Source: Actinostola sp. cb2023 (lineage: Eukaryota > Cnidaria > Anthozoa > Actiniaria > Actinostolidae). From it: a stretch of DNA of 64,000 nucleotides. Shown here piece after piece: positions 1 through 10,674 of this stretch. Numbering within the stretch: the first letter of the stretch is position 1; each line of letters starts with the position of its first letter. The position numbers were made by a program, and so were the translations under genes. The stretch spans positions 1,271,651-1,335,650 of the forward strand of contig JAUJYZ010000132.1 of the NCBI GenBank assembly GCA_033675265.1, read 5' to 3'. Under the pieces are notes generated by a model. That model worked only from the letters and a program-made list of their open reading frames with translations, made no database searches and was not told the origin of the DNA.

Positions 1-2575
1 TCGTCAACATGTCAACCTGCTTGACGAAGCAACTTTTATGATGTCAATGTGTCAACATGTCAACGAGTTTGACGAAGCAACTTTTATGATGTCAACTCGT
101 TAACATGTCAACATGCTTGACGAAGCAACTTTTATGATGTCAACTCGTTAACATGTCAACATGCTTGACGAAGCAACTTTTATGATGTCAACTCATTAAC
201 ATGTCAACATGCTTGACGAAGCAACTTTTATTGAACACATGTCATTAACATGTCAACATGCTTGACGAAGCAACTTTTATGATGTCACAACTCGAAAACA
301 TGCTTGACGAAGCAACATTTTATGATGTAAAGACTGTCATTAACATGTCAACGTGCTTGACGAAGCAACTTATTATGATGTCAACTCATTAACATGTCAA
401 CATGCTTGACGAAGCAACTTTTATGTCAATGTTAACATGTCAAATGCTTGACGAAGCAACATTTTTATGATGTCAGGCGTCAACATGCTTGACGAAGCAA
501 CTTTTATGATTTCATTAAAAACTACATTAATTTTAAACAAAATGTAGGTCAACTGTGCTTGACGAAGCATTTTTTTTCATGATTTTGACTCCTCATTAAA
601 CAGTCAACGTGCTTTTTATGATGTCAACTCATTAACATGTCAACGTGCTTGACGAAGCAACCTTTATGTATAACTCATTAACATGTCAACGTCACAGACG
701 ACAGCAACTTTTAGGATGTCAACTCATTAACATGTCAACGTGCTTGACGAAGCAACCTTTATGTAATGTCAACTCATTAACATGTCAACGTGCTTGACGA
801 AGCAACCTTTATGATGTTACATGTCAACGTGCTTGACGAAGCAACCTTTATGATGTCAACTCATTAACATGTCAACGTGCTTGACGAAGCAACCTTTATG
901 TCAACTCATTAACATGTCAACGTGCTTGACGAAGCAACCTTTATGATGTCAACTCATTAACATGTCAACGTGCTTGACGTCAAATTTATGAAACTTTACA
1001 TTTTTACGTGATTGACGAAGCAACCTTTATGATGTTCTACTAAGGCATTAACATGTCAACGTGCTTGACGAATAATTTCTTTTGTGTAACACCCTTCATG
1101 AAAAAAATGTCACTGCAATGAGTTGACCAATCAGGAACCTGGTACATAAAATGCGTGCTTGACGAAGCAACCTTTATGATGTCAACTCATTAACATGTCA
1201 CGTGCTTGACGAAGCAACTTTATGATGTCAACTCATTAACATGTCAACGTGCTTGACGAAGCAACCTTATCGAGATGATGTGTAACTGTTAACATGTCAA
1301 CGTGCTTGACGAAGCAACCTTTATGATGTCAATGCATCAACATGTCAACGTGCTTGACGAAGCAACCTTTATGATGTCAACTCATTAACATGTCAACGTG
1401 CTTGACGAAGCAACTTTTATGATGTCAACTCATTAACATGTCAAACGTGCTTGACGAAGCAACCTTTATGATGTCAACTCATTAACATGTCAACGTGCTT
1501 GACGAAGCAACTTTATGATGTCAACTCATTAACATGTCAACGTGCTTGACGAAGCAACCTTTATGATGTCAACTCATTAACATGTCAACATGCTTGACGA
1601 AGCAACTTTTATGATGTCAACTCATTAACATGTCAACGTGCTTGACGAAGCAACTTTTATGATGTCAACTCATTAACATGTCAACGTGCTTGACGAAGCA
1701 ACTTTTATGATGTCAACTCATTAACATGTCAACGTGCTTGACGAAGCAACTTTTATGATGTCAACTCATTAACATGTCAACATGCTTGACGAAGCAACTT
1801 TTATGATGTCAACTCATTAACATGTCAACGTGCTTGACGAAGCAACCTTTATGATGTCAACTCATTAACATGTCAACGTGCTTGACGAAGCAACTTTTAT
1901 GATGTCAACTCATTAACATGTCAACGTGCTTGACGAAGCAACTTTTATGATGTCAACTCATTAACATGTCAACGTGCTTGACGAAGCAACTTTTATGATG
2001 TCAACTCGTCAACATGCTTGACGAAGCAACTTTTATGATGTCAACTCATTAACATGTCAACATGTTTGACGAAGCAACTTTTATGATGTCAACTCATTAA
2101 CATGTCAACGTGCTTGACGAAGCAACTTTTATGATGTCAACTCGTCAACATGCTTGACGAAGCAACTTTTATGATGTCAACTCATTAACATGTCAACATG
2201 CTTGACGAAGCAACTTTTATGATGTCAACTCATTAACATGTCAACGTGCTTGACGAAGCAACTTTTATGATGTCAACTCATTAACATGTCAACGTGCTTG
2301 ACGAAGCAACTTTTATGATGTCAACTCATTAACATGTCAACGTGCTTGACGAAGCAACTTTTATATGATGTCAACTCATTAGCATGTCAACGTGCTTGAC
2401 GAAGCAACTTTTATGATGTCAACTCATTAACATGTCAACGTGCTTGACGAAGCAACTTTTATGATGTCAACTCATTAACATGTCAACATGCTTGACGAAG
2501 CAACTTTTATGATGTCAACTCGTTAACATGTCAACGTGCTTGACGAAGCAACTTTTATGATGTCAATGTGTCAAT
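1..2575. repeat. 48-bp minisatellite array in XRN2 intron 2
   Basis: A head-to-tail array of about 50 units with a 48-bp period; successive ctcattaaca starts at 1621 and 1669 show the period. The core is gtcaacgtgcttgacgaagc followed by an A/T-rich spacer. Units left of about 1350 are degenerate, with indels and shortened copies; units between 1370 and 2570 are nearly identical. The array is cut by the left window edge. It lies downstream (minus strand) of XRN2 exon 2, so it is intronic. There are no unique spacers, so it is not CRISPR-like. Confidence 0.95.
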
Positions 2576-2789
2576 GATGGGGTTATTCTAAGATATTAAT
2601 TAATTCTTATAATTTTAATAACCATATATGAACTAATGTGTTGACACGTTGGCATTTGCACCTAATGGTACCTACGTGGGGGGTATTCTGCAATCTAGCA
2701 CAAGAATGAACATTTCCTTTAGAATCCTTGCAGTCACAGCATGATTGTGCTTTGTTCAAAGTCATAAAATCTATTCTAATTTTGCTTAC

Positions 2790-3344
2790 TTATTTTCTGG
2801 ATGACAGCAAGGATGGATGATCCCATTCATATCCAAGTAAAGATTATCAAACTCATAATCATTTAGGTTAGGTTCACTGGTATCGATAGGGAATTTAACA
2901 CCCTCAACTTCTTTTGCCTTTATCAAAAACATAATACAATATTATGGTACATCTCTACACTAATACCTGATACATGTAACTTGGATTATAAATTACACAT
3001 CATAAGACATTAACTTAAGTTATTCTTAATTCAGACAAGTTTCAAGTTTTTCTGATTTAGTTCGGTACTCATGCAGTGTCAGTAGACAGTTATTCTTTTA
3101 GATATCTAATCTACACAACATGAGTGAGTATCTGTTTCAGTTAGAAACACATACAGCTAATACACAAGGCATTCACGTTTCGTGATCCTAAATCTCTTCT
3201 ACATTATTAATAGTGAAACGAAGATCGGCCAACACGTGACTACAAGATACTGTAAAGCTACGCTTTTACCTTCTCTTCGACGCAATGGACGACGATAGAA
3301 GGATACTTCTTCGAAAGCCAACGAAAAAATGCTGGAACTCCCAT
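2790..3344 (-). CDS. XRN2: XRN2-like 5'-3' exoribonuclease, first two coding exons (partial)
   Basis: Two exons encode the extreme N-terminus of a nuclear 5'-3' exoribonuclease of the XRN2/Rat1 family, which degrades 5'-monophosphate RNA during transcription termination and RNA turnover. Exon 1 (3270-3344) starts at the ATG at 3344 and gives [15 protein letters not shown], the signature start of the family, followed by a GTAAAA donor in phase 0. Exon 2 (2790-2917) contains [16 protein letters not shown], part of the metal-binding nuclease core, and ends at an AA|GTAAGC donor in phase 2. The segment between the two motifs favours XRN2 over the cytoplasmic XRN1. The remaining exons lie beyond the left edge, past the 48-bp array. 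The gene is head-to-head with the PP2D1-like gene, with 679 bp between the ATGs. Seen: motifs and splice sites. Inferred: XRN2 orthology. Confidence 0.92.
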
Positions 3345-4023
3345 GTCTTGGGCTTAATAATGAACAAGTAAACCAGTTTTTTGTATTTTTATGCGAGCAG
3401 TTGATAAATGACTTCACAAAATGGCGGCTTCTAGAACTTTTGAGCAACTCCGCTGACTTCTTGTGTTTGAAGACGATTTTTTTTCTCTTTTTTTCTCGTA
3501 AGCTTTTATCTATTTTTTGTTTATTTATTTACTTTTTTATTTACAAAGCTTCCACCATTTTTATTTAAAAAAATGATTATTTGATTGTGATATGAATTTA
3601 ACTTTTTTTTCTCATTTTTACTCCAGTATAAAAATAATATTGAAATCTGAGAATCATCTTTGGGCTTCCTGTGGAACGACTTTGATCAATATTTATGAGG
3701 TTTCATCAACCATTGCTTTTGAGACCATTTAATAATAAATATATAAATACATTTATTATATTCGCGCGTCTTTTTTTATCAAAAGTAATGGTTGGGCTGC
3801 TTGTGATATTGCCAGAAATTATTGATCCTCTGCTCACGGACTGAGAAGTCGGACTTTGTTGCCATAGTAACAACGTGTCTGCAAATCTGTTCTTTTTGTT
3901 GTCACAAGAATAAATTAGAATGCGTTTCGTAATTGATTTATCGACTGAAACACGAAGGTGTCATTTAATCAAAGTTTTATTACTTGGAATGGCTGGCTAG
4001 CTAATCAAACGCCTTCAAAAGAA
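3345..4023. promoter_or_regulatory. Head-to-head intergenic region between XRN2-like and PP2D1-like genes
   Basis: This 679-bp stretch between two diverging start codons must hold the 5' UTRs and probably both promoters. It is A/T-rich with poly-T tracts around 3478-3560. A short remnant around 3765-3806 (cgcgcgtctttttttatc, then aatggttgggctgc) matches the terminal sequence of the transposon at 40900-43435. An ATG at 3920 opens a short frame that overlaps the main PP2D1 frame start and closes near 4000, so it would act as an upstream ORF if transcribed. No TATA box or other core element can be assigned with confidence. Confidence 0.55.
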
Positions 4024-5598
4024 ATGTTTTCAGCGCTGGAAGACAGCAGAAAAACAGTTTTGAGCGATGAATCTGGCACTCGAACAAGCGAGGTACCTAC
4101 AAAACAAAGCTCACCGAGCTCGAGCTTTTCTAGAATCCATCTTCCTCCTATCGTCAACAAAGACTCTATAAAGTCCATACGGCCTTCGAAACCAGACATC
4201 CAAATATTGTGTATGAAATGCGAGGAAGAGGTGAGCGTAAGACAGTTACAAAGCCACCGCGAGTTCCATCAAGCGGTGAGTTTATATCACTACACAATGG
4301 AAACAAGGCCAACCACGGTTAAACAACTCTTAAAGCGTAGACGAGCACTGATAAAGCGCCTGAATGAATCTGCTACTTCAGAAGATCCAGTCTGTATCAA
4401 GAAACTACACAAACTGGATCTTGCTTATGAAGTTTTAAAGTGCAATGTAGAAGGAACAACAACTCGAGGAGTTGAAAACGATCTCCAACCAAGTGTATAT
4501 GGTCACAGCATGCGACTGAGTTGTGCTTTAGCGTTTGGGGTCTGTGAGGACAGAAATGGACGATGGCGGCCGGTGATGGAGGATAGATACAGCCTTAAAG
4601 ATTTTTTCTGTAACGATCCACAAAGTGGATTTTTTGCTGTTTTTGATGGCTACAATGGACCGATCGCAGCTGATAGGTGCGCGCGCTATTTTCACGAAAT
4701 TCTCTCAGACAAAATTGAAACATTATACAGATCGGACATGACTCACAAGCAAGTGGAAGCACAAGTTATTACTGCATTCAAAGAAACGTACGAAGAGATG
4801 GATAAAAACTTGTTGTGGGGAGTGAACGAAAACTCTCGCAATCGCTGGAGCGGTTGTTCAGCATTGACATGCTTACTTCGTGGTAACAACCTTTACGTTG
4901 CAAATGCTGGTAATGTGAGAGCTATTCTGTGTAAAGGTGATGGGTCTTATGTAACCGTATCACGAGATCACAGCCCGTGGAATAAGAGGGAAAGAAAAAG
5001 AGTAAAGAAATCTACAGATGTCTCAAGAAGTGAGAGAACTGCACTAGTGAACGGTTTAATGACAAGTACTAGGGGTTTAGGTAACCATGGTGATCCAGTC
5101 TTGAAATCAGCTGTCATAAATCAACCAGATGTGACTTGCATCTCATTGGATGATTCTGATCAGTTTCTAATACTGGCATCCAATGGTGTCTGGGAGGTTT
5201 TCAATGAACACGAGGTATTGCTCCTTCTTGATGACATTATGCCCGAGTTTGACATGAAAGATATTGTACGGAGGATATTAAGTAAGAAACCTATGAACCC
5301 GAGAGATGACGAAAGAAAGGAAGAAACAGAAAATGGTCTCTCTCATGAGCCCTTGGAGCAAAGAAAGGAGGATCACATCAACCATTCACATGATGGCTTG
5401 CATAACTCATCTAGCAACAAAGTAATCTCATTTGTAAACAAAGAGGAAAAAGCAGTGCAACTTGCACAGACCCTGAGTGAGCGTCTTGTTGAGAGTGCAT
5501 TACTTGCAGGATGTAGAGAAAATGTAACTGTAGCCGTGATCTTATTGAAAGGTTGTCCTCTGCAAATGTTTCTCCTTCCATCCGTCAATAGCTTTTAG
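4024..5598 (+). CDS. PP2D1: PP2D1-like protein phosphatase 2C pseudophosphatase
   Basis: An intronless 524-residue protein. The open frame continues upstream to a TGA at 3946 but its first ATG is at 4024, so that start is chosen. Residues about 60-85 hold a Cys-x2-Cys...His-x3-His zinc-finger-like motif (C63, C66, H78, H82). A PP2C fold spans roughly 160-510 with RPVMED (R182, E186, D187), FAVFDGYNG (D208), SGCSAL, ANAGNVRA, DHSP and TRGLGN. Two metal-ligand aspartates of active PP2C enzymes are replaced: the usual ASDG reads ASNG (N387), and the C-terminal DN reads EN (E499). This predicts weak or absent phosphatase activity, as described for vertebrate PP2D1, whose role is poorly known. A charged insert (about 425-475) separates the last two motifs. 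The alternative assignment is another divergent PP2C pseudoenzyme such as TAB1, but the N-terminal finger favours PP2D1. Confidence 0.88.
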   Translation: MFSALEDSRKTVLSDESGTRTSEVPTKQSSPSSSFSRIHLPPIVNKDSIKSIRPSKPDIQILCMKCEEEVSVRQLQSHREFHQAVSLYHYTMETRPTTVKQLLKRRRALIKRLNESATSEDPVCIKKLHKLDLAYEVLKCNVEGTTTRGVENDLQPSVYGHSMRLSCALAFGVCEDRNGRWRPVMEDRYSLKDFFCNDPQSGFFAVFDGYNGPIAADRCARYFHEILSDKIETLYRSDMTHKQVEAQVITAFKETYEEMDKNLLWGVNENSRNRWSGCSALTCLLRGNNLYVANAGNVRAILCKGDGSYVTVSRDHSPWNKRERKRVKKSTDVSRSERTALVNGLMTSTRGLGNHGDPVLKSAVINQPDVTCISLDDSDQFLILASNGVWEVFNEHEVLLLLDDIMPEFDMKDIVRRILSKKPMNPRDDERKEETENGLSHEPLEQRKEDHINHSHDGLHNSSSNKVISFVNKEEKAVQLAQTLSERLVESALLAGCRENVTVAVILLKGCPLQMFLLPSVNSF

Positions 5599-6005
5599 GG
5601 GTAGTTATAGAGTAATTGTATCAAGTTTAAATATTGCTTATATTTTGTCTTCTTAATTAAAAGCTTGGATATATATATTTACATGACTTTTTGATACCAA
5701 TATGATAGATAATAATAATAATATTAATGAGCTTTATTAATATATATTATTATTATATTATTAAATATTACCTAAGAAGTTGACTTGTAACTAATATGAT
5801 GGTATCAGCCCTCTTTAAAAAGAGTTAAAGAGAATATAAAGAAAGTTAAGAGACTTTGCTGGGCAACAAATAATCCCAGTAAACATAGACTACACGTATG
5901 CTATGGGTATCGTAAAACCTAACACTAACTTCCACTAAATACTGTATGGTTTATTTACAAGATGTATTGCATGTAAAATGATAAACTAATAATTGTTGTA
6001 ACAAC
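5599..6005. other. Convergent intergenic region between PP2D1-like and NUSAP1
   Basis: About 400 bp that must contain the 3' UTRs of two converging genes. It is strongly A/T-rich, with ATTATTA runs at 5710-5770. No further gene is seen. Confidence 0.6.
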
Positions 6006-9000
6006 TCAATCTTCAAGACCTCTTCTGGTAAGCATAGCATTACGTCTCTTGTCAGTTCTGTTGCATCTGTTGTTTTGTCTCCTGTCAGCTCTGAAAACAA
6101 TAAATAATACATCTATACATGTACATAAATAACATAAAATAACTATGTTATAATGCACGCTCTGATTGGCCAAAGGATGCATATTCCACGTGCTCTACGA
6201 GAGTGACTGAGAGCATGCATTCAAACATTTTTATAACGAACAAAATTGAAAACTTGCCTTAAAATCATAATTATATTTTATAAAAGAAATAGAAAACTTG
6301 TCCGCTGTGCTATGTGCAGATTTATAGCACTTGGGTACTGATCAGAACACTCGAGAAGTGTTGAGTCCGCTACGCATCGTGTTTCTCTTAACACTTCTCT
6401 CGTGTTCTGATGTCGTCCCTGCATGCTATAAATCTGCACATAGCACGCACGCTCGTTTTCTATTAATTTCTTCAATAAATCTTGATGAACATGTTAGCAA
6501 TAAATAAGAGTTTTTATAAGTTACTTTCTGATGCAAAGTTTTAGTGTATAATGTATACAGTCATTTGCAAAAATTCTGGCCTCTACGAAATATCAATATA
6601 TCGGGTGCATTATGGGTAATTAAATAATACTATTTTGAGTTTCCTAACTTATTAAATGAAGCAAAACTTACAAACAGCAAACGTAAGACTAAAATAAACA
6701 TTATACTAAATATTTCTACCAACTTTGCTGGCGTTAACCCGCTTTAATTATATTTAAGGGGAATTTTCGATTATTTAATTACCCATAATGCACCCGATAT
6801 ATTGATATTTCGTAGCAGCCAGAATTTTTGCAAATGACTGTATTAAAAAATATATACATATATACAGCAATTTCAAAAACGTTGATACTGAATATAGTGT
6901 ATTCCAAGACCAAAATGCATTATGGGACTTGTGTTTTATTGTCTAAAGTAATATAAATAATACTAATTTAATTTTATTTTTTGTGTATTCCATCAGAAAC
7001 AATATACTAGCTCCATATGGCGAACAAATCGCTGTATATTTACTTTTTATTTCAAAATAACGAGGCCCGCACTAGGAATGCACTATTCAGTATGCGGTAT
7101 TCGGTTTTCAACATTTTTTGAAATTGCTGTATATGCATTCTGCGAGAACACTGAATATCAATCTTAAATACCTTAAGGTAATTTTGACATTCTTCACATC
7201 CACCTTGTGATCAGTTAAAGGTTTTTTAATGACTTTAGCAGGTATTTTAGACACTTTGTTTACATATGGGAATTTCTCTATTTTTCCTCTGTGTGGCTTG
7301 TATGCGAGTGGTTTGGATAAGCTTGCTTGTAAGTCAAACTTCTTTTTTGCAGGTACATTTACAGTTGTGTCCATTGTTGCATTAAGCCTAAAAAGGAAAA
7401 TAAATTAACCCAATTCATATGAAGCACAAAATAATCGCAAATGTTTTGCAAACTTCCATGTATCTGAGCTACCTGTGGTATTTAGAGCACAGGTAACCCA
7501 TGTAGGTTCAAACACTAAGTACATACCCGAATGGTGTACTGACAATAGACTTTCTTGACTCATATGGAGTTTCATTTTCCTTGGCTTTGTTAACTGAGCA
7601 CAAAGACTTCCTTGAAGCTGCAGGAGTCTTTTGTTTCTCTTTACCAAATACAAACACTGGCTTGACTAGCTTTGGAGATTTGAGCTGTCCAAAGGAAAAC
7701 GAAGTTGGAACATGCAGATCTTCAGTTTTCTTGCTACGTGCACTTTGTTTCTTTTTACTTGGAGACTGAAAGAAAATGTTGTAAAATTCATTAATTTGTA
7801 CATGTAGAGTCTGCACCTGTGTAGATAATATACAGTAGTGACATCGGGAAATATAACAAGAGACAATGATGTACAGAACACAAGATACAGTGTCATCTTC
7901 AATAAATAACAACTTTACGTCAAATACAACGAACTAAGAAGAATAGATAAAACATACTTCTCTTGCTGGTGTATTATGAGATGCTTTCATGTCAGCAATG
8001 ATGTTTCTTGCTGTGTGTGCAGCATTCTACAAACAATAACACAGTAAGTTGTATAATTTGCAATATCCATCTCATCAAAAAGATTTCGATCTATACAGAA
8101 CATGTTTATCAATAACATTGAAAACTTAAAATTGAATATTTTAAGCAATTTATTATTGGTTATATTTACCTTTGCTTTCTTGAAATTGACATAAAATGAC
8201 TGGGTTCTTTTTCTTTTCTTTTCCAAATAAACATCAATTGAATCCATCCTGTTGACAGAAAATCATTCAAACATTGTTAATGTGGACTGCATGCTGTAGA
8301 AATCTAAACAATATCATTGAAGCTTTTAAAAACACATCTAGATGTTAAAAACTGTCATTATGATCATGTACTACATACTTTTTGAAGGCAGAATGTTCCC
8401 TTTTCTTTGATGAACTTTTAGTATCAGGTGATGCTACAGTCACAAAAAGTTAGAATTAGTATCACATAAATGGCCCAATTTAACTCAAAATAAATTTTGG
8501 TGCTAAAATGGATTTGTTTTCCTCTGAAAGCATGTCTTAGGGCCAAATTTATTTTGAAATGGGCTACCTATCTGTAGTCTCCCTTGCAGCCATCTTTAGT
8601 TCCGTCACGCAACACTCCCGGCCCCAGGGAGTATTGCGCACGTGATGGACCTAAAGACGGCTGCATAGGAGACTAACCCATCTGAGACAGATAATATATA
8701 TTTTGTCTCTTTTTAGTATAGATTGGGCCAATGAGGTCATACATAAGCGCCAGTTAGAGACTTGGATAGGACGCAATAGAAATAATAAATTATTATTATT
8801 ATTAACACAATAAACGTGTTTAAATGCTCAAACTTCGATTACCTTAGCGCCACTTTCTGTAAATAAATGGGTTCAATAAATGTGGCGCTTATTCGAGGGC
8901 AGTGCTTATATTAATAATTTTGCTATCTGATGTGGCACTTAATCGGGGATGGCGCTTAAATGAGTAAATATGGTATGCAGACTCAGGGCACCATTTATGC

Positions 9001-10191
9001 AATAGGTGTGAGAAAAGACAAGCATCATTATTGCTGGTTTGCAATACACCTCACTGCGTCCATCTTGGTTGAACTTCAACAAAAGATTGCTCATTAGTGT
9101 CTATTGTTTGTTCAACCAACATGGCCGCTGTGTCTTTATCTCTTGATTCTCAAGGGATTGATTGCAAACCAAGCATTGCTTGATTTCATTAGACGTCACT
9201 TCCGGTCTCGTGAGGAATTTTTATCAGCTGAATTGCACCTTTTCAATAGAATACTCTCTGCTTGATAGCACATGGAGGGCAGTGTTTGCCCGTCATTTGA
9301 AGCAAATAATGAGATTCAAGGAGTTTTAACAGCTGATTGAAAGCAAGCAATAAATATTGAGCATTGGGATAAATGTTTATACTCACTTGATCCAACAGTA
9401 AACGTAACATTCCTGCCAGTTAATCGTGGAATTTTACTCTCTTTTACTAAAAAAGAATCATAACAGTGTTATAAATACATGTAATCACTATTACTAGTAG
9501 AACATAAACTATAGAACTTCCCGAGGAAGAGAAGACTCGCTAGCTAGCTGTCAGCAGGGAACTATAGTCTAACATAAACAGGTGTGACAAAGTTTTTGAT
9601 AAATTAACTCACAAGTTTCCTGGACTTTTCTCTCTAATTGTTGCATTATTTCTTCCCTGTAAGATTGCTCTTCGTTGTTCTTATCTGACACTTCATCTTT
9701 CACCTGTTCTTGGCATGTGCTGTCTGCTAGTCCTCGTACTACAGATGATTCTGGAGTCTTTGACTTTGGTGTTTTACTGGAAAACGTACGAGAAACATAC
9801 ATCAACAATCATTAAGGTTACGAGATAAGTATTCTAAGTACATTGATTTGTTTTGCTTACGGTTTCTCGTTGTCTTCAGATGAATGAGCTTTTGCATAGT
9901 CCTTCAGATCCCTGATCAGTTGGTTTGTCTGTGAAAGAGATCACAATGATTCTAGGATTCCTTCGTGTTCACATACCTCACACTTCATCTCACTTTGTAA
10001 TAATAGGTTATCAATACATGATAGGAATCCATGATAGTATATATATATAAATGCCTATCATTCTTTAATGACTAATTTACGTGTTCACGCACCTTGCTGT
10101 TGGCTTTGATGCCAAACTTTTTGCACAACTTCTGCAGCTGTGGTCGTTTCATCTCCTCCAGTTTCTCGACATCAAAACAAACGTCCTCCAT
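6006..10191 (-). CDS. NUSAP1: NUSAP1-like nucleolar and spindle-associated protein, ten exons
   Basis: A complete spliced gene of 377 residues. Exons: 10093-10191, 9861-9928, 9613-9776, 9387-9446, 8379-8433, 8170-8248, 7958-8026, 7527-7765, 7172-7387, 6006-6090. All junctions are GT-AG and the reading phase is continuous from ATG (10191) to TGA. NUSAP1 is a microtubule- and DNA-binding protein that stabilises and bundles spindle microtubules near chromosomes. Exon 1 encodes a SAP-like helix pair (LEEMKRPQLQKLCKKFGIKA). Exon 6 has MDSIDVYLEKKRKR, matching the vertebrate MESIDQYIERKKK segment. Exons 8-9 hold TPFG and FDLQASLSKPLAYKPHRGKI, the conserved microtubule-binding signature. The last exon ends MLTRRGLED, like the vertebrate C-terminus. 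The protein is Lys/Ser/Pro-rich and shorter than human NUSAP1 (441 residues). It shares a 483-bp divergent promoter region with FKRP. Confidence 0.93.
6287..6473. mobile_element. Short inverted-repeat element (MITE-like) in NUSAP1 intron 9
   Basis: The left arm agaaatagaaaacttg...gctatgtgcagatttatagc and the right arm ending tctgcacatagcacgc...ttttctattaatttct are reverse complements over about 45 bp. The interior contains a second imperfect inverted repeat around acacttctc. There is no coding capacity. No clear target duplication was identified, so the class is open. Confidence 0.6.
6558..6840. mobile_element. Mariner-type MITE with TA target duplication in NUSAP1 intron 9
   Basis: A 283-bp element with terminal inverted repeats of about 71 bp that differ at only two or three positions, starting CAGTCATTTGCAAAAATTC and ending in its reverse complement. 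TA dinucleotides flank both ends (6556-6557 and 6841-6842), the target duplication of Tc1/mariner elements. The interior of about 140 bp has no open frame. It is a non-autonomous, recent-looking copy. Confidence 0.85.
8575..8675. mobile_element. Foldback/MITE-like inverted repeat in NUSAP1 intron 4
   Basis: Starts tagtctcccttgcagccatc and ends in a near reverse complement (cggctgcataggagacta), with arms of about 45 bp around a short CCCGGCCCCAGGG-like centre. Non-coding; class unknown. Confidence 0.6.
9030..9182. repeat. Imperfect inverted repeat in NUSAP1 intron 4
   Basis: tgctggtttgcaat...catcttggttgaac on the left is roughly reverse-complementary to gttcaaccaacatgg...attgcaaaccaagca on the right. 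It may be an old MITE; degeneracy prevents classification. Confidence 0.4.
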
Positions 10192-10674
10192 TTCTGATGT
10201 ATACACACACAAGTACTTCAACTTAACCAAGCGTTCAATAATTGAGCGTTATTAGCAAGTAAAACTCCTAAAATCGAAGAGATTTTGCTTGATCAATCGT
10301 TCGAAATCAAGACAGACGTTATGATCAGTTTCCAAAATTTGAATTTTATGTACTTGGTTGTGATTGGTTAAAATGTTGGATCGAGGGAGACTAAGGCTTA
10401 GTCGTAGTCCTTCACGGTCGATGGATAAAGTAACGCCTGGTTGATGTTGTCACACCAGCCATCATCACGCTTCTATTATTTACTAATTCAGTAAATATAC
10501 GCCTTATGTGTGAAGCTGTTGAACCGAAAAGAGCAGAGTAATCAATCTTGACATTTCAACGTTACTTCCATGGAAGAGTTTACAGGATGGCTTGGAAATG
10601 AAGCGATCGTGAGATCACAAATACCTCGATTCTACGACAGGAGCTGAGAAGAACCTACTAAAGATTGGATCTCA
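10192..10674. promoter_or_regulatory. Divergent promoter region of NUSAP1 and FKRP
   Basis: Only 483 bp separate the two start codons, so both transcripts must start here. The region is not CpG-rich by eye. An ATG near 10569 opens a 25-codon frame closing before the FKRP ATG, a possible upstream ORF. No TATA box is assigned. Confidence 0.55.

Noticed and set aside
3958..4023. Upstream start of the PP2D1-like frame at 3958
   Set aside because: That position is GTG, not ATG; an animal gene would start at the first in-frame ATG at 4024, and a TGA lies just upstream at 3946.
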